From: CAYLNH01 sp964384625
GTDB taxonomy: Bacteria; Verrucomicrobiota; Lentisphaeria; JABSQK01
Length of the DNA stretch: 10,493 nt
Direction of reading: 5' to 3'
Assembly: GCA_964384625.1 (NCBI GenBank)
Contig: CAYLNH010000259.1
Location: 1-10,493, forward strand
Below, in pieces: positions 1-6,883 of this stretch; position 1 is the stretch's first letter, and each line of letters starts with the position of its first letter. The notes beneath the pieces are model-generated. The model had not been told where the DNA came from, did not search any database, and saw only the letters and a list, made by a program, of their open reading frames with translations. The position numbers and the translations under genes were made by a program.

Positions 1-79
1 AGCACAGGCCCATTCCACCGCCTGCCGCGAGCTGCGAACCCCGGGCAATCCGTGGGGGAGAGGCTTCCGCCGAGACCAT

Positions 80-2359
80 CTAGTTGGCGACGTCAACCTG
101 CAGGCGATGCCAGAACAGGATACCGTTCTGGCAGCCGAAGCCGAATGCCGCGCCGCCGGCCGGCGTGTTTTTTGGGTCGCGCACGGACTCGATCAGCTCG
201 GTTCGCCACGTACCCGGCGCTTGCTTGCCGGCCGGCCAGACCGCCGAATGCAGCAGCAACGCGTTGCCCCCGGTCAACAGCTCAAAGCGACAGGCAAAGC
301 GATAGCGTTTGCCCCGGCGTTCAGCGCCCGGTTGGAACTCCTCCGGGGTAACCATGACCCACGAGCGGTTGGCAAACAGGATCATCGGCCCGGCACTGGG
401 GGCAAAGCCGTCAACATCGTTCGCCGCCAGCCCGGGGAGGTCCCCCGCCTGCGGCTCAAGCGGCTCGCGGTCCCCGGCGAGTTCTGCTGCTTTCCCGGCA
501 TCCAAGAGCTCGAACTCCCCGGACATCGTGCCCTGCGACAGTTTGGGCCGGCCAAACTGCACCAGCCCGCGTTTCTCGCCCGGAGCAGCCAGCAACAGCG
601 ATCGCTGCGCCACGACCTCAGCCTCCGCTGAACCGATAAACTCCGCCTCCGGCACCTTGGGCGGGTCGCCGCCGAAACGCGCGGTCAACGACGACGTTGT
701 GGGAGCGGCCTGGGACATCGGCACGTACTTCAGGTCGGCCCACTCAATGGCGCCGCCGAAACTGGCCAGGCCCAGACGGGCCTTGCCGCGCTTGATGTCG
801 GCGGGCTCCACGACGACCACATCATTCCAACCCAGGGGACACGGGGCGCGCTCGTCCCAGAACCGCTGTCTTGTGATCAACCGGTTGCCGGCCCGATCAA
901 TGTCGAAATAGATCTCGAAGTGGAACCAGCGCCCGGCTCCCGACTCCAGATCGCGCCACAACATCAGGTCGCCGTCGGGCGGTACGCCTTTGCGGCCGTC
1001 GTTGTAGAACAGGCCGATACCGGCGGCCACGTCCTGTTCGGGACCGGTCTCCAGAACCCGAAACCGGCCGGAGACGAAGCCAAGCTGCAGGGCCGCGGTA
1101 CGCATGGCCATGTAGCCGCCCTCTGCCTTCGTCTCGAGTTGGCGGATCCGCAGGCTGTCGCCAACACGACCGAGTTTCCAGTCGCCGCCGGCAACCGCAA
1201 AACCGTGCCGCAGCAAAGCTTCCTCAACACCGAGCGCCTGCTTCACGACCGGCGCCTCGATCGGGCTGACGACGGTGAAATTGCCGGCCGTCACGGGCAG
1301 ACTCGCGGGTTGTTTCGCCGATTTCACGTGGACTTCGCCCTCTTCCACCTCCAGCACCGTCTGCTGTTCCGTAATGCCGACCGTAAACTTCGTGCCGACC
1401 ACCGTGAGAACCGCATGCGGCGTCTTGACGCTTAAGGTCTGGCCGGCCGGCTGTCGCGCCGCGGTGACCGTCATCCAGCCACGGTCCAATTCAACATGTT
1501 TGCCGGTGGAAAGCACTTTCAGCCGGACCCGGGTATTCGGCGCCAGCTCCAACGTGGTGGCTTCCAGGTTGTACGCAATCGTGGCCCCCGTCTTGTCGGT
1601 AAAAATCCGGTCGTTGAGATGGATCTCGCCGTCGATCGGGACCCGAATTTCCCTGCCTTCGCGCTGCACCCGCAGGTTATTCACGGTGGCGGACACGACC
1701 GCGATCGCTCCGGGGCCCTGCGGCCGGAAATGGAAAAACGCCACCGCCACGGCGACCACCGCGGCGGCAGCCGTCAGCAACGCCACCCACGGCACGGAAG
1801 AACTCTTCACCACCGGCTGCTGTTTGGCCCTGAGGCTGCGCGCGGCTTCAGACTCATCGCGCGACAGCGAAACCGACTTGGTCCGGTTCGTGCCTTTCAC
1901 ATGAACCCTGGGGTGACCGCCCGTACCCGAAACCGCCCGGTTGCGGCCGGTGGCGGATACGGCGCGCTTGCGGCCGGTACCCGAAACCGCCCGGTTGCGG
2001 CCGGTGGCGGATACAGCGCGCTTGCGGCCCGTACCCGAAACCGCCCGGTTGCGGCCGGTGGCGGATACAGCGCGCTTGCGGCTTGTACCGCGGACGGCAC
2101 TGCGGCGGCCCGTGCCGGATAGACGCCGCGGCGCCGGGCCAATCCGCTCCCAGACGTCGGCGTTGAAGGCGTCGCCGGGATCCGCGCCATGAATCGGAGA
2201 GAGGTCACGCAGACTCACTTCCAGACGTACCAGGGCGTTCATCTCCTGCGAACACCTGGGGCATTGTGCCAGGTGTTGAGCCACCGCTTCATGCTCGGCC
2301 GGCGGCAGGCAGCCGCCCAGGAACAGACCCAGTCGATTTTGCCCGTCTTGGCAGTTCAT
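80..2359 (-). CDS. Zinc-finger anti-sigma/FecR-domain membrane protein with C-terminal lectin-like domains
   Basis: This 759-residue protein is probably the membrane regulator of the ECF sigma factor encoded just upstream. Residues 1-50 look like an anti-sigma zinc finger: C3, then H29-x3-C33-x2-C36. Residues 82-144 are seven tandem 9-residue units of the form (A/G)TGR(K/N)RAVS, very basic. A single membrane segment lies at about 190-211, so the zinc finger should be cytoplasmic and the rest outside. A FecR domain covers about 240-345, with TPHAVLTVVGTKFTV at 313-327. Two further regions, about 390-560 and 585-759, each end in a strand pattern typical of concanavalin-like/DUF1080 folds (for example GGAIEWADLKYV). 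The ATG at 2359 has no clear Shine-Dalgarno sequence. Family knowledge: FecR proteins pass an outer signal to an ECF sigma factor. The ligand is unknown; a sugar or polysaccharide is only a guess from the lectin-like folds. Confidence 0.88.
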   Translation of the reverse strand: MNCQDGQNRLGLFLGGCLPPAEHEAVAQHLAQCPRCSQEMNALVRLEVSLRDLSPIHGADPGDAFNADVWERIGPAPRRLSGTGRRSAVRGTSRKRAVSATGRNRAVSGTGRKRAVSATGRNRAVSGTGRKRAVSATGRNRAVSGTGGHPRVHVKGTNRTKSVSLSRDESEAARSLRAKQQPVVKSSSVPWVALLTAAAAVVAVAVAFFHFRPQGPGAIAVVSATVNNLRVQREGREIRVPIDGEIHLNDRIFTDKTGATIAYNLEATTLELAPNTRVRLKVLSTGKHVELDRGWMTVTAARQPAGQTLSVKTPHAVLTVVGTKFTVGITEQQTVLEVEEGEVHVKSAKQPASLPVTAGNFTVVSPIEAPVVKQALGVEEALLRHGFAVAGGDWKLGRVGDSLRIRQLETKAEGGYMAMRTAALQLGFVSGRFRVLETGPEQDVAAGIGLFYNDGRKGVPPDGDLMLWRDLESGAGRWFHFEIYFDIDRAGNRLITRQRFWDERAPCPLGWNDVVVVEPADIKRGKARLGLASFGGAIEWADLKYVPMSQAAPTTSSLTARFGGDPPKVPEAEFIGSAEAEVVAQRSLLLAAPGEKRGLVQFGRPKLSQGTMSGEFELLDAGKAAELAGDREPLEPQAGDLPGLAANDVDGFAPSAGPMILFANRSWVMVTPEEFQPGAERRGKRYRFACRFELLTGGNALLLHSAVWPAGKQAPGTWRTELIESVRDPKNTPAGGAAFGFGCQNGILFWHRLQVDVAN
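1928..2116 (-). repeat. Seven 27-bp in-frame tandem repeats inside the FecR gene
   Basis: Seven 9-codon units encode residues 82-144 of the FecR protein. The best-conserved part is organised as 54-bp double units, with gtacccgaaaccg recurring at 1923, 1977 and 2031 on the plus strand and a degenerate start at 2085. The two 27-bp halves of a double unit match at about 20 of 27 positions. This suggests a 27-bp duplication followed by duplication of the 54-bp pair. The units at the 2116 end are the most diverged. Length is always a multiple of three, so changes in copy number would keep the frame. Confidence 0.93.
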
Positions 2360-2442
2360 CGAAACGCAACCACTTGAGGAGTAACAAATAACGCTTGGAA
2401 CAACAAATCGTCGCCCGGCTCAAAGAGCTTCATTCTCTTGTC

Positions 2443-2448
2443 TTTATA
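2443..2448 (-). promoter_or_regulatory. Possible -10 box (TATAAA) before the FecR gene
   Basis: The 132-base gap between the sigma factor stop (2492) and the FecR start (2359) is more AT-rich than its surroundings and contains TATAAA on the minus strand, about 84 bases before the FecR ATG. I see no convincing -35 hexamer at 16-18 bases from it, so an ECF-type or other promoter is equally possible. The gap also holds a weak inverted repeat (AAGAG/CTCTT, 2424-2439) without a T run. The gap suggests that the FecR gene can be transcribed separately from the sigma gene. Confidence 0.22.
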
Positions 2449-2491
2449 ACAACTTGATCCGTAAACTCTTACCAGTTGCTGCGGAAAAAGT

Positions 2492-3076
2492 TCAGAAATC
2501 ACGGTTCATCTCCTGGCGCAGGGCGCGCAGCGCTTTATGCAGGGCCACGCCCACATAGTTCACGGTAATGCCCAGAGTCTGGCCGATCTCGTCGTAGGAC
2601 AGCTCGTGGAAATAGCGCAGCCGAATCAGTTCACGCTGCAGGGGCGGCAGGACGGAATCCACCATCGCCACCAGCCGCTGCCGTTCCTGGTAGTGCTCCA
2701 GCGACTCTGCCGGGTTGGCGTCCTGCGCCGGCAGGTTGCCCACCAGATTCAGGTCGGCGCCGCCGTCATCAGCGAGGATCACGCGGCCCTCGCGTTTCAG
2801 CACATTCAGGCAGGCGTTGCGCACGATATTGGCCAGGAGCCCGCGCGGCGAACCGGTGGGTTCGTAGTGATCCAAAGCCCGATAGAGGCGGACGAATCCG
2901 TCCTGGGCCAGATCCTGCGCCCGGAAGCTGTCGCGCAGGTATTGCCTGGCCAGGTTACAGGCGAACTGACGATGGCGCCGGACGAATTCGTCAAATGCCT
3001 CCCGCCCGGCGTCCTCGTCGAGGTAATCGCGAGCGGTGCACAGCAGTTCAATGTCGGTCATCGTCTCCAGACGCAT
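2492..3076 (-). CDS. ECF-family RNA polymerase sigma factor
   Basis: This 194-residue protein has the two-domain layout of ECF sigma factors. Region 2 is at about 27-95 (YLRDSFRAQDLAQDGFVRLY, then ARG-type helix residues ending in NACLNVLKREGR). Region 4 is at about 128-190, with LPPLQRELIRLRYFHELSYD leading into the helix-turn-helix at about 158-185. It should direct RNA polymerase to a specific promoter set and be held by the zinc finger of the FecR protein encoded 132 bases downstream; that pairing is inferred from adjacency. Two starts are possible: the ATG at 3076 with a weak GAGAGA upstream, or the ATG at 3061 (MTDIELL) with GGAG only 3 bases before it. The longer one is given. The gene follows the cyclic-nucleotide-binding gene by 39 bases, so co-transcription is likely. 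Confidence 0.93.
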   Translation of the reverse strand: MRLETMTDIELLCTARDYLDEDAGREAFDEFVRRHRQFACNLARQYLRDSFRAQDLAQDGFVRLYRALDHYEPTGSPRGLLANIVRNACLNVLKREGRVILADDGGADLNLVGNLPAQDANPAESLEHYQERQRLVAMVDSVLPPLQRELIRLRYFHELSYDEIGQTLGITVNYVGVALHKALRALRQEMNRDF

Positions 3077-3115
3077 GATTCTCTCGTACCCACGCTCAAT
3101 GTTCGACCCGTCAAG

Positions 3116-3565
3116 CTAAAATGGGGTCATCCCTTCCAAAGCCCACAGCAGAGCTTCCTGCAGTTCCGTGGTATTGACCACGACCCGGCTGGCCAGATCG
3201 CGAGCCATGTTCTCATAGAACTTCCGACCGATGACAGGATGGTCGTCAACCAGTCCGGCCAAGGCTTTCCGGGTAATCTGCAGCACCACGCACTTCTCCA
3301 GAGCAACGACAATCGCCGTCCGCGATTTGCCGCTGCCGAGGAAACTGACCTCGCCGAAGAAGTCACTCGGGCCCAGCTCACGAATCCGCTTGTAATGACG
3401 GCTGTCGATCGTCTTGCGGACTGCGACTTGCCCCGCTTCGATAACATACAGGGCGTTGCCGGCACTGCCTTCGCCGACGATCTCTTCGCCCTCGCGGAAA
3501 TGGCGTTCGCGGCAAATGCTCCGCAACAGAATCTTCTCTTCCTCGTTCATATCGTCAAACAGCAT
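3116..3565 (-). CDS. Stand-alone cyclic-nucleotide-binding domain protein
   Basis: This 149-residue protein consists almost wholly of one cAMP/cGMP-binding (Crp/cNMP) fold. Residues 15-50 give the first strands (EGEEIVGEG, YVIEAGQVAVRK). The phosphate-binding cassette follows at 69-84: FFGEVSFLGSGKSRTA, with G71-E72 and R82 in the positions that contact the ribose and phosphate in the family. Helices follow to about residue 130. There is no helix-turn-helix, so it is not a Crp-type transcription factor. It probably senses a nucleotide and acts through protein contact. The start at 3565 is chosen because GGAG lies 7-8 bases before it and upstream residues in the frame do not resemble the family. 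This start lies inside the last codons of trmL, an 11-base overlap that implies translational coupling. Its partner is not evident; the adjacent sigma factor is a candidate. Confidence 0.88.
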   Translation of the reverse strand: MLFDDMNEEEKILLRSICRERHFREGEEIVGEGSAGNALYVIEAGQVAVRKTIDSRHYKRIRELGPSDFFGEVSFLGSGKSRTAIVVALEKCVVLQITRKALAGLVDDHPVIGRKFYENMARDLASRVVVNTTELQEALLWALEGMTPF

Positions 3566-4043
3566 CGTCACTCTCCATGTCGGTAAAAGCGATCTGACGA
3601 TACGCCTCATATGCAGTGATCGCAACTGCATTCGCCAGGTTCAGGCTGCGATAGTGTTTCCCGGGCATGGGGATCTGGATCAGACCGTCGGCGTAACGCT
3701 CGTAGAACGCCGGCGGCAAACCGCTGGTCTCGTTGCCGAACACCAGATAATCACCTGCCGCGAAACGACAGTCATACAGGGGCCGCCTGCCCTTTGTACT
3801 CAAAAACACCAGACGCGCCGGCTGCGCCGCAGCAAGAAATTCCTCCCAACCCGCGTGCACCTGCAACTGAACCAGCCGCCAGTAGTCCAGACCGGCACGT
3901 TTCACTCGGGACGCAGCAAGACTGAACCCCAACGGCTCAATCAGGTGCAGACGGGCGTCTAGGTTGACGCAGAGCCGGCCCACCGACCCGGTGTTCGGCG
4001 GGATCTCCGGGTGGACCAGGACGATGTTGAGGAGCGGGTTCAT
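3555..4043 (-). CDS. trmL: tRNA (cytidine(34)/uridine(34)-2'-O)-methyltransferase TrmL
   Basis: This SPOUT-class methyltransferase of 162 residues should transfer a methyl group from S-adenosylmethionine to the 2'-O of the wobble nucleotide in tRNA-Leu isoacceptors. Visible motifs are NTGSVGRLC (17-25), VFGNETSGLP (101-110) and IPMPGKHYRSLNLANAV (124-140). The last two form the knotted cofactor site. Length matches TrmL (about 155-160 residues), without the N-terminal RNA-binding extension of TrmH. The ATG at 4043 gives MNPLLNIVLVHPEIPPNTG, the usual N-terminus. The 22 extra residues open upstream look unrelated. No strong Shine-Dalgarno sequence precedes the start. It is first in a leftward run with the cyclic-nucleotide-binding, sigma and FecR genes, though its housekeeping role does not explain the grouping. 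Confidence 0.93.
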   Translation of the reverse strand: MNPLLNIVLVHPEIPPNTGSVGRLCVNLDARLHLIEPLGFSLAASRVKRAGLDYWRLVQLQVHAGWEEFLAAAQPARLVFLSTKGRRPLYDCRFAAGDYLVFGNETSGLPPAFYERYADGLIQIPMPGKHYRSLNLANAVAITAYEAYRQIAFTDMESDDAV

Positions 4044-4056
4044 GTGCTTCGCCGGT

Positions 4057-4091
4057 AATATAATCTGGTGTTCTTGCGGCGCGATGCGCCG
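4057..4091 (-). promoter_or_regulatory. Possible trmL promoter region with a small palindrome
   Basis: On the minus strand TATATT (4057-4062) lies 13 bases before the trmL ATG and matches five of six bases of a -10 box. Where a -35 box would lie there is instead a perfect inverted repeat, CGGCGC-GAT-GCGCCG (4077-4091). No good -35 hexamer is visible. This could be an operator over a weak promoter, or chance. The implied leader would be only a few bases, which fits the missing Shine-Dalgarno sequence. Confidence 0.25.
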
Positions 4092-4180
4092 AATGCGTGA
4101 GCGAGCCATCGACAGAGATCAGACTCTGCGGGGATTGCTCACGATACAGTCAGAATGCCCGACGGCAAGGGGTGAGCTGG

Positions 4181-4343
4181 AAGCTCGGTGCGCGGTCGAG
4201 ACGACCGCGGCCACGGGTTGCGTGCCGCAGCGGAAAGCTCGGTGCGCGGTCGAGACGACCGCGGCCACGGGGTTGCGTGCGGCAGCGGAAAGCTCGTTGC
4301 GCGGTCGAGACGACCGCGGCCACGGGTTGCGTGCCGCAGCGGA
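4181..4343. repeat. Three tandem copies of a 54-55 bp hairpin-bearing repeat
   Basis: Units start with aagctc at 4181, 4235 and 4290. A fourth truncated start, aagctt, lies at 4344. Spacings are 54, 55 and 54; the second unit has one extra g in a run. Each unit contains a perfect inverted repeat CGCGGTCG-AGA-CGACCGCG (4191-4209, 4245-4263, 4300-4318) and a second, weaker one around gttgcg-tgc-cgcagc, broken in the second unit by one base change. The copies are nearly identical, so the expansion is recent or maintained. The array ends 26 bases before the stop of the leftward PIG-L gene, so it lies in the 3' end of that transcript. Confidence 0.95.
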
Positions 4344-4369
4344 AAGCTTGCGATACCTTGAGGACTACA

Positions 4370-5218
4370 CTACGACAGCCGTGAAATCCGGTCGCTGACG
4401 TCGGCCTGGAACGTCTGAATATGCCCGGCGACCAGGTCCTGCAGCGTCATCTCGGGATCCTTGATCAGCGGCATCAGGTCCAACCCGTAGATCAGGTAGT
4501 CGGCTTCGTCGACACCGTGGGACGTGGCATAGGTGGCGTGCGCCCGGCGCCGGCCCATCGTCGCCAGGTCATAGCGTTTGCCGCCGCAGACCTGAGAGTC
4601 GAAGATGCCGACCAGCGCCTGCGCCACGTTGTCGTGGCCGGAGACGTCAAACGCTACTTTGTCGTCGTCATTGACCCAATCCAGATCGCGCCACACCTCA
4701 ACGCCGTAGAATTCCCGGGGCCGCGCCTCCGCCGGCAGTTCGCGCAGCGCCGCAATCGTCTTCAGCAGGACGCCCACGTGGGTATCGTGCTTGTCCGCCG
4801 GGTTATGGGTGTAGACCACCTGCGGCCGGGCCGCGGCCAGGACCTCCTTGAGATCTTCGACGGCATTGCGGTCGGCGCCGTCCTTGATCGCGGCGGAGCT
4901 GTAATCCAGGAGGAGCTGCGCACCGTACTCGCCGACATAGGCGGCCTTCTTCTGTTCCTGCCGGCGCACGGCCATCATCTGTTCATCGGAGAAGTCGGCG
5001 TAGAGATCGGCGCGCGGACTGCCGCTGCCGTTGGTCACGGTGACGCCGGTGAACCAGCGGTCCGTCCTGCCGAAGCACTTGAGGATGCCGTCCATCCCGA
5101 AGATCTCCAGATCGTCCTGATGGGCGCCGACGGCCAGGTGGGTGGTGCGGGCCAGCGCCGTCGGGACATCGGCGCCGTCGGGAACAAAGATCTCTGCGGT
5201 CTTATTGGTCAGGTTCAT
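4370..5218 (-). CDS. PIG-L/LmbE-family deacetylase
   Basis: This 282-residue protein belongs to the zinc-dependent PIG-L family, whose members remove N-acetyl or other N-acyl groups, usually from GlcNAc-containing substrates. The signature is VGAHQDDLEIFG (residues 30-41), with Q34 where most members have proline (AHPDD). H33 and D36, with a later histidine in HNPADKHDTH (138-147, probably H147), should hold the zinc, and D35 is the likely general base. These assignments follow MshB and LmbE. The ATG at 5218 is chosen over the upstream TTG because GGAG sits 6 bases before it. The start follows the kinase stop by 13 bases, with the Shine-Dalgarno sequence just after that stop, so the two are coupled. 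No signal peptide is seen, so it should be cytoplasmic. The exact substrate is unknown. Confidence 0.9.
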   Translation of the reverse strand: MNLTNKTAEIFVPDGADVPTALARTTHLAVGAHQDDLEIFGMDGILKCFGRTDRWFTGVTVTNGSGSPRADLYADFSDEQMMAVRRQEQKKAAYVGEYGAQLLLDYSSAAIKDGADRNAVEDLKEVLAAARPQVVYTHNPADKHDTHVGVLLKTIAALRELPAEARPREFYGVEVWRDLDWVNDDDKVAFDVSGHDNVAQALVGIFDSQVCGGKRYDLATMGRRRAHATYATSHGVDEADYLIYGLDLMPLIKDPEMTLQDLVAGHIQTFQADVSDRISRLS

Positions 5219-5231
5219 TCTTGTCTCCAAC

Positions 5232-6632
5232 TCAGGCGTTCAGAGCGGGAAGGCTGGCCGCGGCAATGGCCTGGCCGTGCCGCTTGTCCTTCTCGCTGGG
5301 GGTGCGCATGGTGATCTGCTTGTGCAGTTCCGGGAATTCCTGCTGCAGCACGTCGCCGGCACGTTTGATGATCAATTCACCGCCGGCGCCGGAGGTGACC
5401 CGGCCCATGATCAGCAGATTCCGAATCGTGTAGAAGTCGGCGTAGTGCGCGATGGCGTAACCGAAATAGACGCCGATCGTCGCGTAGATCTGTGCCGCCC
5501 GCTCGTCGCCGGCAGCCATGAGTTCCTGCACCTTGACCAGTTTCTCCGGCAGCGGCAGGTCGTCCGGCAGTTCGATGCCGGCCGCCGCGTGCAGCCGGCC
5601 CACCGCCTGCTGCGAGAAATACTGGACGCCGCAACCGGCATCGCCGGACCACTCGTCAACCGGCGCGTCCAACCGGTAGTCCACCGGGACAAAAGCCAGT
5701 TCGTTCAGCCAGTTGGTGATGTTACCGTCCGGATTGGCGTAGCCGGCGGCCTCACTCGTGCCCATTGCAACACCGAGGACCGCGTTTTCGTTCAGCGACA
5801 TCGCCCCGGCCAGAGCCGTCACTTCGCCGTCATTGACCACCTCAAAGGGGATGCCGCCCCACTCTGCCTTGATTCGCAGAAACATGTCCTGGACATCCGT
5901 TTTGAAAGCGTCGTCCGGCACGCCGCGAAACAGTGAGGCCACCCGCACCAGGTTGTTGACATAGACGCCGGCCGCACTGCCGCCGATGGCGTCGACGCGC
6001 GGCAGGTGTGCCGCCGCGCGTTTGAGCGAGTCCTGAATGCCGTCGTAGTGATACTGCGGGTCCTTCTGGAAATACGGATCCCAGGCGATCTCCTCGGAGA
6101 ACACCACCTCACCGTCGATCACCGCCGCCGCCTTGCGGTCGCTGCCGCCGAGATCAAAACCAATCCGGCAACCGTCCAGGTTGCGCCCCAGACCGGCAGC
6201 CGTTTCGTTCGCCACCGGCGCCGCCGCATAAGGGCACGAGACCACCTCCATCGGCCGGCCGTAGATTTTCTCGCCCATGATGTCGTAGTCGAAACTGCGC
6301 TTGCCGGCGGCGCTGTACGTCGCCGCAATCGACGCCGCGACGGCGGCATCGCCGGCGATCGTCACCCGACAGCCGCCCTTGAGCCAGAGCAGGGCCTTGA
6401 CCAATCGCTCCACATACCGCTCATTAAGCGGGCGCGTATCGGGAGTGTCCGCGAACAACACGGTATCACAGGTCGAAACCGTGCCGTCAGCCCGTCCCAC
6501 TGCGACTCGCAGCGGGACGGCGCCGGCGGCTTCAGCCGCGGCGACAAAGGCGCGGTTCCACAGCACGGCGGGCATGAAGTCCGGGTCCAATACGGGTTTC
6601 AAGGCGGGGTCAACAGATAGTTTTGGGGACAT
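5232..6632 (-). CDS. ROK-like sugar kinase (ASKHA fold) with N-terminal extension
   Basis: This 466-residue protein has an actin-like kinase core after an N-terminal domain of about 155 residues. The phosphate-binding motif is IGFDLGGSDRK (from about 157, D160). VVNDGEVTALAG holds the probable catalytic aspartate D268. GVAMGTSEAAG (about 287-297) is the second phosphate loop. The ROK zinc motif (CxCGxxGCxE) is missing; at its place stands SGDAGCGVQYFSQQA (about 330-344). The usual ROK length is about 300-400, so the extension is notable; I do not recognise its fold. The ATG at 6632 is chosen because GGAG lies 6 bases before it, while the ATG at 6644 has no ribosome site. Coupling to the PIG-L gene suggests phosphorylation of a sugar or amino sugar freed or deacetylated by that enzyme. 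That link is inference, and a non-kinase regulatory role cannot be excluded. Confidence 0.8.
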   Translation of the reverse strand: MSPKLSVDPALKPVLDPDFMPAVLWNRAFVAAAEAAGAVPLRVAVGRADGTVSTCDTVLFADTPDTRPLNERYVERLVKALLWLKGGCRVTIAGDAAVAASIAATYSAAGKRSFDYDIMGEKIYGRPMEVVSCPYAAAPVANETAAGLGRNLDGCRIGFDLGGSDRKAAAVIDGEVVFSEEIAWDPYFQKDPQYHYDGIQDSLKRAAAHLPRVDAIGGSAAGVYVNNLVRVASLFRGVPDDAFKTDVQDMFLRIKAEWGGIPFEVVNDGEVTALAGAMSLNENAVLGVAMGTSEAAGYANPDGNITNWLNELAFVPVDYRLDAPVDEWSGDAGCGVQYFSQQAVGRLHAAAGIELPDDLPLPEKLVKVQELMAAGDERAAQIYATIGVYFGYAIAHYADFYTIRNLLIMGRVTSGAGGELIIKRAGDVLQQEFPELHKQITMRTPSEKDKRHGQAIAAASLPALNA

Positions 6633-6683
6633 GTCCGACTCCATAGAGTGAATGCGCGGGGTTGCCAGAAAAACGGAAGTTCC

Positions 6684-6711
6684 AGCATACCACTGGCGAG
6701 GTCGAAATCAA
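6684..6711 (-). promoter_or_regulatory. Candidate sigma-70 promoter for the kinase/PIG-L pair
   Basis: On the minus strand TTGATT (6706-6711) and TATGCT (6684-6689) are separated by 16 bases. Each matches four of six consensus positions. The -10 box lies about 52 bases before the kinase ATG at 6632, a normal leader length. This is the best match I found in the divergent region, but it rests on sequence match alone. Confidence 0.4.
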
Positions 6712-6786
6712 CCGCCTTGCGCATGACGGGAAGCATCCAGTTCGGTGGGGTATTTGCCTGCACCGCGGCGGCGGTTGCAGACTGCC

Positions 6787-6830
6787 GCGTGACCGGCTTG
6801 CCGGTCCAGCCGCCGGCGGTCCGGTCACGC
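6787..6830. repeat. Long inverted repeat / stem-loop
   Basis: GCGTGACCGG (6787-6796) pairs perfectly with CCGGTCACGC (6821-6830). Inside this, after one mismatch, bases 6798-6804 pair with 6813-6819 (two of the pairs are G-U in a plus-strand RNA), leaving an 8-base loop. No T run follows on either strand, so it is not an ordinary terminator. It may be an operator, a leader RNA structure or a small mobile repeat. Confidence 0.75.
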
Positions 6831-6883
6831 CTGTCATGTCGTATGAAGATTCTCGGCTACACATTGAAATCGGCAGGCAACGC

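Larger units (their letters stand above)
4044..4369. other. 326-base non-coding stretch between trmL and the PIG-L gene
   Basis: This region separates the start of trmL from the end of the PIG-L gene. From left to right it holds the possible trmL promoter and palindrome (4057-4091), about 90 bases without recognisable content, and then the 54-bp tandem repeats (4181-4343). Plus-strand frames stay open across it, but this is expected in GC-rich repeats and no start or family resemblance supports a gene. No tRNA-like fold was seen. Confidence 0.6.

Noticed and set aside
1..79. Possible start of another minus-strand gene, with an ATG at 79 directly after the FecR stop
   Set aside because: Only 26 codons are inside the window, all three minus frames are open here, no ribosome site is clear and the residues show no family likeness.
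1496..2122. Plus-strand open frames opposite the FecR repeats, which also read as repeats
   Set aside because: They mirror the minus-strand coding repeats. The minus frame has the zinc finger, membrane segment and FecR domain, while the plus frames resemble nothing.
2537..3586. Long plus-strand open frame opposite the sigma and cyclic-nucleotide-binding genes
   Set aside because: It is antisense to two genes with clear family motifs, and its product has no recognisable domain.
4059..4064. Perfect TATAAT on the plus strand
   Set aside because: No -35 hexamer at a suitable distance and no plus-strand gene or RNA that I can recognise downstream.
4181..4343. CRISPR-like array
   Set aside because: The copies abut with no unique spacers, so this is a plain tandem repeat; no cas gene is near.
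3964..4398. Plus-strand open frame with repeated protein units (CAVETTAATG) across the 54-bp repeats
   Set aside because: It overlaps the start of trmL antisense, has no ribosome site, and is open in several frames because the repeat lacks stops. The 55-base unit would shift the frame.
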